Origin: Methanosarcinaceae archaeon
GTDB taxonomy: Archaea > Halobacteriota > Methanosarcinia > Methanosarcinales > Methanosarcinaceae
NCBI GenBank assembly: GCA_020793555.1
Contig: DQIO01000316.1
Coordinates: forward strand, 11,376-20,043
DNA length: 8,668 nt
Direction: 5' to 3'
Translations under genes and position numbers: made by a program
The notes under the pieces: generated by a model
Told to the model about the DNA's origin: nothing
What the model saw: only the letters and a program-made list of their open reading frames with translations
Databases searched by the model: none
In this document: piece after piece, positions 1-6,125 of the stretch
Numbering within the stretch: the first letter of the stretch is position 1
Layout: each line of letters starts with the position of its first letter

Positions 1-1463
1 GGGCATGGTTCGTTTCTTCCAATCTTTATCTTCTTGGGTTTTTCATTGTTTTCAAACTCGGAGGGATTATCATCGTCATCAAACAACATGTCATCAAACG
101 TGGATTCTGAATTATTAATTGAATGCAAATATTCGATATTCTTTCTGGAAAAGTGGTCAATAGGATCTTTTTTACATTCATTGAACAGAATACCATCGTA
201 TTCTCCTGAAATTGTCAATTCAATCTCTTCTACGCTGTCGATTATCTCATTCATCCTGTCTTCTTTAAAGGCTCTTCGTATATCCGGCATTACAGATGGA
301 TCATGGAACAACGCAATATCACCTGCTACAAGACTTGCAAATGTAGGGTCACCGGTGGTGTTTAATAATTTTAGTAAATGTTTTTTGATGTCATCTTTGT
401 AGGAAGGGTACTTGGTGGTTAAAAATACAAGTGCAGTCGTGACGGTATTTCTTGTAAAAGATCCCAGTGTTTCATCGGATGAAAATCTCTTGAGATCTTC
501 TATGGCATCTTCCCCGAAAACAACCAAAATGCTTGCTGCATTTTCGGTCAACCAAAAATCAAGTTCATCACTACGGTATCGAATTGTGTCCAGAAAAAGT
601 TCTAAAGATTCTTTGGTATTTATGAGAGGAAGTATATGGATCACATGTATTGGGAGCCACCCATTTCCATAGTCCTCCCTATCCCAGTATCGTCCATCCT
701 GTATCACTTTCCGAAGCCAGAAAACTGCATCGTCCCTCTTTGCGAGTTCCATGGCTAATTTTTTGTTGACATAAAGTCCCAGTACTTCTATTACCTCTAT
801 TAGTTCTTCAGTGGGTATTTTTGGCAGTTCAGGTTCTACCATGTACCATCCAACATTCGTCTCGCTTGCAATCAGGTCGGCGAAATCTTCGTCAAGATAT
901 TCATCTTCGATAGTTGTTTCATCCAGTGATTGTATTATACCAAAACGGTTTTTTGCTTTTTGATAAATATCCATTATAGTCTCTTTCTCGCGTCCTTCAA
1001 TAGGAATAAGATTTGACTTGATTATTCCTGAATAGATTATTTTTCCTTTGAATGGCAGGAGTACCGTATCAGCATACACCGGCAAATTAGATGAGAAATC
1101 ACTCATATCGCCGTATAAGCCAAAAACCGCATAAGCTTTTGGACTGTTGAATGGCTGCAAGAAGATTGTATAATCTTTTGATTGGCTGATCACACAGAAC
1201 TTACCTCCTACGAATGTTTCCCAGTTTCTAATTATATCAAGTTCATCCTCGTTGAAATTAAACGGATTTTCATCAATGAATGAATCAATAAGTTCTATAT
1301 TGGAAAATAAAATATCTAGAAGTAACTGTGTTTGGTTGACATCACTGTCTTTAAAATCTGGTTTTATTAATCCTTTTATGACAGGAAATTTCTGATTCAC
1401 ATAATTTAGAAGTGCAAAGTTAAGCTTGTAAAAAAGATCTGCATCTTGTTTTGACAAATTCAT
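1..1463 (-). CDS. HEAT-like helical protein with C-terminal SEC-C zinc motif (3' end cut by window edge)
   Basis: The reading frame is open from an ATG at 1463 down to base 1, giving 487 complete codons; the gene runs off the window at its 3' end. Residues 1-180 form an alpha/beta region with the stretch LLPFKGKIIYSG at about 135-146, which I recall from other SEC-C-containing proteins. Residues about 215-405 are repeated amphipathic helices of HEAT/DUF1186-like character (for example FWLRKVIQDGRYW near 248-260). An acidic linker (FDDDDN, 461-466) and a basic patch (KPKKIK) precede IGRNEPCP at 481-488, the start of the SEC-C zinc motif known from the SecA C-terminus and many unrelated proteins. 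The remaining CGSGKKYKKCC-type part should lie just outside. The upstream AAGTGAT is a weak ribosome site. The gene lies 51 bp downstream of another helical zinc protein on the same strand, probably in one transcript. The biological role is unknown; SEC-C usually marks protein or ribosome binding. Confidence 0.88.
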   Translation of the reverse strand, partial: MNLSKQDADLFYKLNFALLNYVNQKFPVIKGLIKPDFKDSDVNQTQLLLDILFSNIELIDSFIDENPFNFNEDELDIIRNWETFVGGKFCVISQSKDYTIFLQPFNSPKAYAVFGLYGDMSDFSSNLPVYADTVLLPFKGKIIYSGIIKSNLIPIEGREKETIMDIYQKAKNRFGIIQSLDETTIEDEYLDEDFADLIASETNVGWYMVEPELPKIPTEELIEVIEVLGLYVNKKLAMELAKRDDAVFWLRKVIQDGRYWDREDYGNGWLPIHVIHILPLINTKESLELFLDTIRYRSDELDFWLTENAASILVVFGEDAIEDLKRFSSDETLGSFTRNTVTTALVFLTTKYPSYKDDIKKHLLKLLNTTGDPTFASLVAGDIALFHDPSVMPDIRRAFKEDRMNEIIDSVEEIELTISGEYDGILFNECKKDPIDHFSRKNIEYLHSINNSESTFDDMLFDDDDNPSEFENNEKPKKIKIGRNEPC

Positions 1464-1514
1464 ATTATCACTTTACGACCAATAGCATAATTCTTATTAT
1501 TTCACATCAATGTA

Positions 1515-1982
1515 TCATTCATATTCCGTTTTATCAAATTTAGCACCGCATGAGCCACAAAGCAATTTATCTTTATTTCCAATCCCACCAAACAACCCAA
1601 AATGGTGACATACTTTTTGTTTTTCTGCCCCCTCAAGTCCCATCACTTTGAATATCGTTTCCTGCGCCCAGTCGTTAACGAAAATATTGTAACTTCCAAT
1701 TGCAAAATCATCGAGATAAGGCAATGCATCTTTCCCGATCTTGATGATTATTTCAGTAACATTATCTGCATGCTGATCGATCTCCTCATCTGACATATCA
1801 TGGTCTCTTAGTGCCACTTCAATGGTGTATGCAAGAGGTCTAATTGATTTTATTCCAAGTTTTAGAAGTTCATTTTCAGCAAGATCATGTTTGGATTTTC
1901 TTCTAGAAAACAACATCGATGCAATTTCATAAATATCTTTGAACTCTTCAATTTTGGTTTCATCTTTGAGATATGGATACAT
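1515..1982 (-). CDS. Small HEAT-like protein with C-terminal zinc ribbon, function unknown
   Basis: This is a 155-residue soluble protein with no signal peptide or membrane segment. Residues about 10-115 are predicted amphipathic helices in HEAT-like pairs, with LLKLGIKSIRPLAYTIEVAL at 39-58 and IIIKIGKDALPYLDDFAI at 78-95 showing the usual 'alpha, G, alpha, Leu-Pro' repeat spacing. The C-terminus carries C125-H126-H127 and C142-x2-C145 followed by GAKF, which reads as a small zinc ribbon. The start ATG at 1982 is preceded by a G-rich GGGGAA eight bases upstream, the only plausible ribosome site nearby. It is followed after 51 bp by the SEC-C protein gene, so the two probably form an operon of helical-repeat proteins that each end in a zinc-binding module. 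I do not recognise a named family and offer no function beyond likely protein-protein contact. Confidence 0.8.
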   Translation of the reverse strand: MYPYLKDETKIEEFKDIYEIASMLFSRRKSKHDLAENELLKLGIKSIRPLAYTIEVALRDHDMSDEEIDQHADNVTEIIIKIGKDALPYLDDFAIGSYNIFVNDWAQETIFKVMGLEGAEKQKVCHHFGLFGGIGNKDKLLCGSCGAKFDKTEYE

Positions 1983-2003
1983 TTTTTGTTCCCCAAAATT
2001 ATG

Positions 2004-2067
2004 AATTGGTGTTTCTATTGTGCTGTAAATTCACCAATTTATTGTCAATAGATAAACACCATTAATT
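2004..2067 (-). promoter_or_regulatory. Nested inverted repeats in the leader of the minus-strand gene pair
   Basis: Two hairpins that share bases can form. Hairpin 1 pairs 2004-2011 (AATTGGTG) with 2032-2039 (CACCAATT), 8 of 8 bases. Hairpin 2 pairs 2008-2020 (GGTGTTTCTATTG) with 2046-2060 (CAATAGATAAACACC), 13 pairs with a two-base bulge; AATT at 2004-2007 and 2064-2067 extends it. Because both use 2008-2011 they exclude each other. A third dyad (ATTG-T-CAAT, 2041-2049) sits at the loop edge. The element ends 22 bp upstream of the ATG at 1982. An operator or an attenuator-like leader is an inference; only the pairing is seen. Confidence 0.45.
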
Positions 2068-2166
2068 AAGCCCTTTTTAACCTTTACGACATTCACTCAT
2101 TCTTGCGCTCAAACTCGATCTTTATATCAACTTTGCTTAATGATTTGTGCAATTACTTCAAGATAA

Positions 2167-2382
2167 CTCTCTTTTATTAATCTCCCCAACAGTACTGCTG
2201 GACAAAAACGTGTCCCAATGGATTATTTTGCGGGCAATCCATTCCCTCTGCCTCCCTTCGAAGAACAGCGCCGCATCGTCGCCAAAGTTGACCAACTCAT
2301 GGCACTCTGCGACGAACTCGAAACAAAACTCAATTAATCACAAACCGACGGCGCGAGATTGATGGAAGCGGTGGTGGCTTAA
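2167..2382 (+). pseudogene. hsdS: Decayed 3' end of a type I restriction specificity subunit (HsdS), copy A
   Basis: Read in the frame of 2218, this stretch gives STAGQKRVPMDYF, FPLPPFEEQRRIVAKVDQLM and ALCDELE. That is the conserved end of a target recognition domain followed by the central/C-terminal helix of HsdS ('PLPPLAEQ.RIVAKVDELMALCD.LE'). HsdS sets DNA sequence specificity for type I restriction-modification. The frame is broken by a TAA at 2335-2337, where the second copy has CAA (Gln), so this is a C-to-T nonsense change. Reading on gives SQTDGARLMEAVVA and a stop at 2380-2382. Only about 70 codons remain of a gene normally over 400 codons. Upstream, another frame around 2136-2175 reads LNDLCNYFKITLFY, which could be a further HsdS remnant separated by a frameshift; that part is uncertain. 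No hsdM or hsdR is visible. The higher GC of this stretch differs from the AT-rich genes that follow. Confidence 0.8.
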
Positions 2383-2404
2383 GTTGGTTGGTGCATGATC
2401 ACAA
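2271..2404 (+). repeat. Direct repeat, left copy (hsdS 3' end and 22 bp beyond the stop)
   Basis: The sequence from CCGCATCGTCGCCAAAG onward recurs at 4784-4916. The first 42 bases are identical, and overall about 119 of 134 aligned positions match with one single-base gap. The similarity continues past the hsdS stop codon to ATCACAA, so the repeated unit is a piece of DNA and not only a conserved protein motif. Together with the right copy it brackets the three-gene cassette. Confidence 0.85.
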
Positions 2405-2521
2405 GTTTGTGGCATATAGGTAGGTTCAAGTGAATGGCATAAATCCGCTAGGATTGTTTGACTACGTGTTATGGGCTGGAGGCAAAGTTTATGTTGTGTT
2501 TGGTTCCGGCATTGAATTTTG

Positions 2522-2541
2522 AAATAATATATTTAATATAT
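2522..2541 (+). promoter_or_regulatory. TATA-like promoter of the three-gene cassette
   Basis: This AT-only run (AAATAATATATTTAATATAT) lies about 22-41 bases before the ATG at 2563. An archaeal TATA box centred near 2532-2536 would place transcription initiation close to the start codon. No Shine-Dalgarno sequence precedes this ATG, which fits a leaderless or nearly leaderless mRNA. This is inferred from spacing only. Confidence 0.4.
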
Positions 2542-2562
2542 GAACAATATTAATAATCAAGC

Positions 2563-3771
2563 ATGACAACATTCGAAATTGAAGAAATCCCTTTTGAAAA
2601 TAACTCTTTAATTCGTTCTTGTAAGATTAATATCAATGGTTCAAAAATCATAACACCAACGAAAACTGTGAGTGTAACAAGATCGAGTGATTTAGAATTA
2701 AAAGTTGCGTCACCATTCATTGGAAAAAATTATCGTCCATTTGGTGAAGTTTACACAAATGTCACTATTGATGATTTAACTAAGATGAAAAATGATGATG
2801 AGATTGGAAGGGAATTTAGCACAAAGATATCAAATAAATTATTAGCACTGAAAAGTGAAGGTGCTGTTCCGTATTTGGTAATGTCGATAACTGACAACAA
2901 TAAAATACCCTATAATCAAATGTTGCCCGACGATATTCTCGAATTTATATTTAATATTCTATGGGGTACACATGGGAACGACATAGTAGTTCCTCCATTA
3001 ATGGGTTTGCTTCCAAACAAAAAAGACTATTTTAAATTAATTCGTGCATTGAACAATAGGATTGAAAGTAACATTGATCGAAAAAATCTGCCAATTATGG
3101 CACCAATACCATCATCTTACAATTTAATAGATCCAAATCTATTGGAAGAATATTGGAATATAGGTTGTAGAATGTTTTCATTTAATTGTGAAAACAAAAA
3201 GTATGGTGGATTTGGTTACATGATTGAAAAATTGCATAATGAGTTAACAAAATTAAGCGAAAAAAGCGAGGAAAAATATATACTCAGTGCATTGAATTCA
3301 AAATTTAAAGTAGGCAGACAAGATTCAAGTCGAATTAATAATTTATTGGCTACAGGTTTTGGATTTGATGTATATAGTTCAAATCACATACAACCAAGAG
3401 GTTTCTTTGGCCCCCAGTTAAATTATCATTTGCTTAATTCAGATAATTATGGTTTTGAAACATTGTCTGATGTTTGCAGTGGCAATGAGGAATACGAAAA
3501 TATCTTAAATTCACGAACATTTAAAAATCAAGATTTAGAAACAATTGAAACCTCTTTTTCGGCATATAAGCAGAGGAATCTCACTCAGAAATATAATACA
3601 GAAGAAAGTATAAATGAAGTCAGTTTGTATTCTAAACATATTGTTGACAATGATTTGTACGATTATTTTTCTGAAAAAACAAAGATAAAAAATGAAGTGA
3701 TGGCAATGAATAAAATGTATAATAAAATATCATATTCTAGGTCATTCGTGCCTATTGATGAGTGGTTTTGA
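2563..3771 (+). CDS. Unknown 402-residue protein, first gene of a three-gene cassette
   Basis: I do not recognise this protein with confidence. It is soluble, with alternating strands and helices through about residue 280. Hydrophobic segments such as GAVPYLVMSIT (100-110), IVVPPLMGLL (141-150), LPIMAPIP (176-183) and GCRMFSFNC (201-209) look like successive strands of an alpha/beta, possibly TIM-barrel, fold. NGSKIITPTKTVSV (25-38) faintly resembles the beginning of tRNA-guanine transglycosylases ('G.I.TP.FMPV'), and GFGFDVYSSNHIQPRGFFGP (265-284) is a striking conserved-looking Gly/aromatic block. Residues 300-395 are polar, probably helical and low in hydrophobics. The tRNA-transglycosylase hint is weak and must not be taken as a call. 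No SD precedes the ATG, but a TATA-like run lies at leaderless spacing. The stop codon overlaps the next gene (TGATG), indicating translational coupling. AT-rich codon use suggests acquisition by transfer. Confidence 0.82.
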   Translation: MTTFEIEEIPFENNSLIRSCKININGSKIITPTKTVSVTRSSDLELKVASPFIGKNYRPFGEVYTNVTIDDLTKMKNDDEIGREFSTKISNKLLALKSEGAVPYLVMSITDNNKIPYNQMLPDDILEFIFNILWGTHGNDIVVPPLMGLLPNKKDYFKLIRALNNRIESNIDRKNLPIMAPIPSSYNLIDPNLLEEYWNIGCRMFSFNCENKKYGGFGYMIEKLHNELTKLSEKSEEKYILSALNSKFKVGRQDSSRINNLLATGFGFDVYSSNHIQPRGFFGPQLNYHLLNSDNYGFETLSDVCSGNEEYENILNSRTFKNQDLETIETSFSAYKQRNLTQKYNTEESINEVSLYSKHIVDNDLYDYFSEKTKIKNEVMAMNKMYNKISYSRSFVPIDEWF

Positions 3772-4247
3772 TGGATTCTACAGAACTTAGTCCAGTTCAA
3801 ATTGCAATTTTGACGTTACTGAAGAGTAAAAATATTGATGGAGAAAATAATACACCTATACCTGGAATGACTCACTTAGTAAAAGAATTATTTGTAATAA
3901 AGATGACTCCTTTAGGCGATAAATTGTTGAGTGATTTATCATTTGAGCCTGATAATTATGGACCTTATGACGAGACAATTAATGTAGCACTTGATGATTT
4001 GAGTAATGCTGGACTTGTTGGTTTAGAAAAAACTAGTAGTTATACAAAGATAAAAATAACAAATGAAGGTCTAAAATTAATGGATGGAGTATGGGGGAAA
4101 CTAAGAGAAGATATCATTTCTTTGTTTACCTACGTCAAAATGAATTATAATCATTTGAATTCAACGAAATTATTAGATACTGTATATCGTGCATATCCTG
4201 AAATGACTAAGTATTCAATTTCAAAAGTTGCTGACAAATATCGATAG
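3771..4247 (+). CDS. Panacea/SocA-like winged-helix protein, candidate antitoxin
   Basis: I choose the ATG at 3771, which overlaps the upstream stop as TGATG and gives 158 residues; a GTG at 3762 would add three residues. LSPVQIAILTLLKSK (6-20) begins a winged-helix-like fold. The block FEPDNYGPYDETINVALDDLSNAGLV (58-83) contains the 'GPY...V...L..L...GLI' pattern typical of Panacea/DUF4065 (SocA-like) domains and related archaeal wHTH proteins. It is followed by a strand pair and a helix with LLDTVYRAYPEMTKYS (134-149). Proteins with the Panacea domain are known as antitoxins for many unrelated toxins. Here the gene immediately precedes a PIN RNase (15 bp gap), the position an antitoxin would take, and no VapB, AbrB or RHH-type antitoxin is present. 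The function is inferred from context and partial motif similarity; a transcription factor for the cassette is the alternative. Confidence 0.75.
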   Translation: MDSTELSPVQIAILTLLKSKNIDGENNTPIPGMTHLVKELFVIKMTPLGDKLLSDLSFEPDNYGPYDETINVALDDLSNAGLVGLEKTSSYTKIKITNEGLKLMDGVWGKLREDIISLFTYVKMNYNHLNSTKLLDTVYRAYPEMTKYSISKVADKYR

Positions 4248-4262
4248 GGTGGTATCGATATC

Positions 4263-4727
4263 ATGTTTTTTTTTGCAGACGCTTGTTTTTTAGTTGCATT
4301 ACATTATGATAAAGATAATAATCACGGCGAAGCATGCGAAATTTGGAATGAATTATTAGAAAATAAAATGATTGTTGGGTATGACAATTTATACACCACC
4401 GACTATATTATAACAGAAGTGTTTCATATTTTGCAAAATAAAATAGGCTTCACAGAAACAGTGGAACATTATAGTGCAATTTCTAATAATTGCAATGTTG
4501 TAAAAGTTTTGTATCCTGAAACCGTTCAAAAAGCCATTGACTTAAAAATGCGTCCATTCTGCAATCGTAAAACAAAGAAGCCAGAAATTGGTCTTGTAGA
4601 TGCGACTTCATTAATTATGATGGAAGAATATAAACTGAATTACATGATTAGTTTTGATGGGCATTTTAAAAATATTCCTCTAGTTTTTGCAATATGTAAT
4701 GCACAACAATTGAAAAAATTGATATAG
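4263..4727 (+). CDS. PIN-domain ribonuclease, VapC-like candidate toxin
   Basis: This 154-residue protein matches the PIN fold in length and motif order. D6 lies in FADACFLVALH, E52 in YIITEVFHIL, D113 in GLVDATSLIMM, and D132 in ISFDGHFKNI. These four acids are the Mg2+/Mn2+-binding catalytic set of PIN nucleases, and none is missing. VapC-type PIN proteins cut tRNAs or rRNA and stop translation until their antitoxin binds them. GGGTGGT (4247-4253) lies nine bases before the ATG and overlaps the preceding stop, so the gene is probably co-translated with the antitoxin-like gene. It ends 54 bp before the right hsdS remnant. The RNA target cannot be read from the sequence. C100 in FCNRKTKKPE lies in a basic loop before the third motif, which could be an RNA contact. 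Confidence 0.85.
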   Translation: MFFFADACFLVALHYDKDNNHGEACEIWNELLENKMIVGYDNLYTTDYIITEVFHILQNKIGFTETVEHYSAISNNCNVVKVLYPETVQKAIDLKMRPFCNRKTKKPEIGLVDATSLIMMEEYKLNYMISFDGHFKNIPLVFAICNAQQLKKLI

Positions 4728-4781
4728 ACATCACTTAATAACATAAAGGTAAATAAATATTTCCAGTTTGATTGGGCATAA

Positions 4782-4931
4782 CTCCGCATCGTCGCCAAAG
4801 TTGACCAACTCATGGCACTCTGCGAAGAACTCGAAGCAAAACTCAATCAATCACAAACCTACGGCGCGAAATTGATAGGGCGATGGTGGCTTAAGTTAGT
4901 TAGCGCGCAATCACAAATGCAGCGTATTTGA
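4782..4931 (+). pseudogene. hsdS: Truncated hsdS 3' end, copy B
   Basis: The frame from 4785 reads RIVAKVDQLMALCEELEAKL followed by NQSQTYGAKLI, the same HsdS C-terminal helix as copy A. It lacks everything upstream, with a TAA in frame at 4779-4781 and no start codon. CAA (Gln) stands where copy A has a stop. A one-base loss relative to copy A near 4876-4880 shifts the reading into GRWWLKL and on to a TGA at 4929-4931, just eight bases before the ino1 stop on the other strand. It is therefore a non-functional remnant. It marks the right border of the cassette. Confidence 0.75.
4784..4916 (+). repeat. Direct repeat, right copy
   Basis: This is the partner of 2271-2404, with the same orientation and about 119 of 134 aligned positions matching. 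It starts abruptly at CCGCATC after an AT-rich spacer that has no counterpart in the left copy. Each copy carries its own lesion, so the duplication is not recent. Confidence 0.85.
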
Positions 4932-4938
4932 CCTATAC

Positions 4939-6042
4939 CTAATCATCCCGAATTCCTGCAATAAACTCCTCGGTCATGGTGCATGCTTTATTATCAGTGA
5001 ACTGTTTTGCAGGATGCTTCATAAAGTATGCAGATGGCGAATATAAGACACCACCTACGCCTCTTTCAAGCGCAAGTTTACAGCACCTGACCGCATCAAT
5101 GACCACACCTGCGGAGTTGGGGGAATCTTCGACCGACAGACGCAGTTCAATATTCATTGGCACATCTCCGAAGAGTTTGCCTTCCATCCTTAGGAAACAC
5201 ACTTTGTTATCCTTTTGCCATGGAACATAATCACTTGGTCCAATATGGATGTTATCGTCATCAAGCCTTTGTGCGGTAACAGACTGTACCGCTTCGGTTT
5301 TTGAAACCTTTTTTGAAGCAAGCCGGTTTCTGTTCAACATGTTTAAGAAATCGGTATTTCCACCTGTATTGAGTTGGTATGTCCGCTCTAACTTCACCCC
5401 TCTTTTGCTGAACAGGTCTGCAAGAGTGCGGTGTGTGATGGTTGCACCAAGTTGGGCTTTTATGTCATCGCCGATTATCGGTATGCCCGCTTTTTCGAAT
5501 CTTTTTGCCCACACAGGATCACTTGCAATAAAGACAGGCATATTGTTTACGAATGCCACACCCGCTTCAAGTGCGCATTCGGCATAGAACCTTGTGGCTT
5601 CTTCGGAACCCACAGGAAGATAATTCAAAAGCACTTCAGTTTTTGAGATATTTAACTCATTTACGATATCCTCTTTTGAGAGTTCATTCTCATCGGCAAA
5701 GACAAAAGATTGTTTATCATCAAAATCATTCATGTGATCTGCCATACCATCCAGGACTTTACTCATTTTCACAATAGTTCCTGTCTTTGGTATATTCGCA
5801 CAAAAAACAGTGGTACAGTTAGGCAATTCAAATATCGCATCAGCCACATCTTTTCCTACTTTCCTTTTATCGATGTCGAATGCCGCAACAACTTCAATAT
5901 CGCTTGGCTTATAACCTCCGATCTCCCAGTGCATCAGACCAATCGCATCATCGCTGTTTTTATTCTTGTAATATTCAATGCCCTGAATAAGTGAACTTGC
6001 ACAATTTCCAACACCTACAATTGCGATTTTAATGTTATCCAT
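4939..6042 (-). CDS. ino1: L-myo-inositol-1-phosphate synthase (archaeal type)
   Basis: The enzyme converts glucose 6-phosphate to L-myo-inositol 1-phosphate through bound NAD+, supplying inositol for archaetidylinositol lipids (and, in some archaea, osmolytes). The 367-residue length suits the short archaeal/actinobacterial class. The N-terminal Rossmann motif is IVGVGNCASSL (8-18), with AAFDID (53-58) after the next strand. NYLPVGSEEA (140-149), NNMPVFIASDP (166-176), GDDIKAQLGAT (191-201), NTGGNTDFLNM (225-235) and DSPNSAG (306-312) are the family's active-site blocks; the DDIK lysine (195) is the expected catalytic residue. The ATG at 6042 is preceded by GAGG (6051-6054) at good spacing. 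The gene is transcribed away from the redox genes to the right, and its end abuts the hsdS remnant, so the acquired block stopped just short of this core gene. Confidence 0.95.
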   Translation of the reverse strand: MDNIKIAIVGVGNCASSLIQGIEYYKNKNSDDAIGLMHWEIGGYKPSDIEVVAAFDIDKRKVGKDVADAIFELPNCTTVFCANIPKTGTIVKMSKVLDGMADHMNDFDDKQSFVFADENELSKEDIVNELNISKTEVLLNYLPVGSEEATRFYAECALEAGVAFVNNMPVFIASDPVWAKRFEKAGIPIIGDDIKAQLGATITHRTLADLFSKRGVKLERTYQLNTGGNTDFLNMLNRNRLASKKVSKTEAVQSVTAQRLDDDNIHIGPSDYVPWQKDNKVCFLRMEGKLFGDVPMNIELRLSVEDSPNSAGVVIDAVRCCKLALERGVGGVLYSPSAYFMKHPAKQFTDNKACTMTEEFIAGIRDD

Positions 6043-6063
6043 GAATATATCCTCATTTATGAT

Positions 6064-6088
6064 AGTATATTTTTTATAAATAGTATAG
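6064..6088. promoter_or_regulatory. Shared TATA-like region for divergent transcription
   Basis: The AT-rich stretch reads TTTATAAAAAATATAC on the minus strand and TTTTTATAAATAGTATA on the plus strand, so a TATA-binding-protein site is possible in either direction. It lies 22-46 bases before the ino1 start and 38-62 before the small gene at 6126, suitable distances for short 5' leaders. To keep the ino1 SD (6051-6054) inside the transcript, the minus-strand TATA must be centred on its right part (about 6080-6087). Confidence 0.4.
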
Positions 6089-6090
6089 TG

Positions 6091-6122
6091 CGAGTTAATT
6101 CGACCTAAGGGAGAATTTTCTC
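6091..6122. promoter_or_regulatory. Two short dyads between ino1 and the small gene
   Basis: CGAGTTAATTCG (6091-6102) is nearly palindromic, with one pair of mismatched positions. GAGAATTTTCTC (6111-6122) has perfect five-base arms around TT. They flank the possible SD AAGGGAG of the small gene and lie just outside the TATA-like region, where archaeal repressors or activators commonly bind. A dimeric regulator site is an inference. Confidence 0.25.
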
Positions 6123-6125
6123 GTA

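Noticed and set aside
34..672. Two plus-strand open frames of 122 and 86 codons
   Set aside because: They lie opposite the continuous minus-strand SEC-C gene, whose frame gives a recognisable motif; the plus-strand peptides are Ser-rich antisense shadows.
2093..2155. Minus-strand reading LSKVDIKIEFERKNE followed by a stop, resembling the charged end of some recombinases
   Set aside because: It is only about 20 codons after an in-frame stop, with no start and no further motif. The same bases could instead be an HsdS remnant on the plus strand, so no call is made.
2147..2362. Plus-strand 71-codon frame across the hsdS remnant
   Set aside because: It is out of frame with the HsdS-like reading and has no SD; the HsdS frame explains the sequence better.
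2271..4916. Transposon or IS with the repeats as its ends
   Set aside because: The repeats are direct, coding-derived and 11% divergent. No transposase or integrase gene, terminal inverted repeats or short target duplication is visible.
4976..5994. Several plus-strand open frames inside ino1
   Set aside because: They are antisense to a clear inositol-1-phosphate synthase with all family motifs, overlap one another and show no independent signals.
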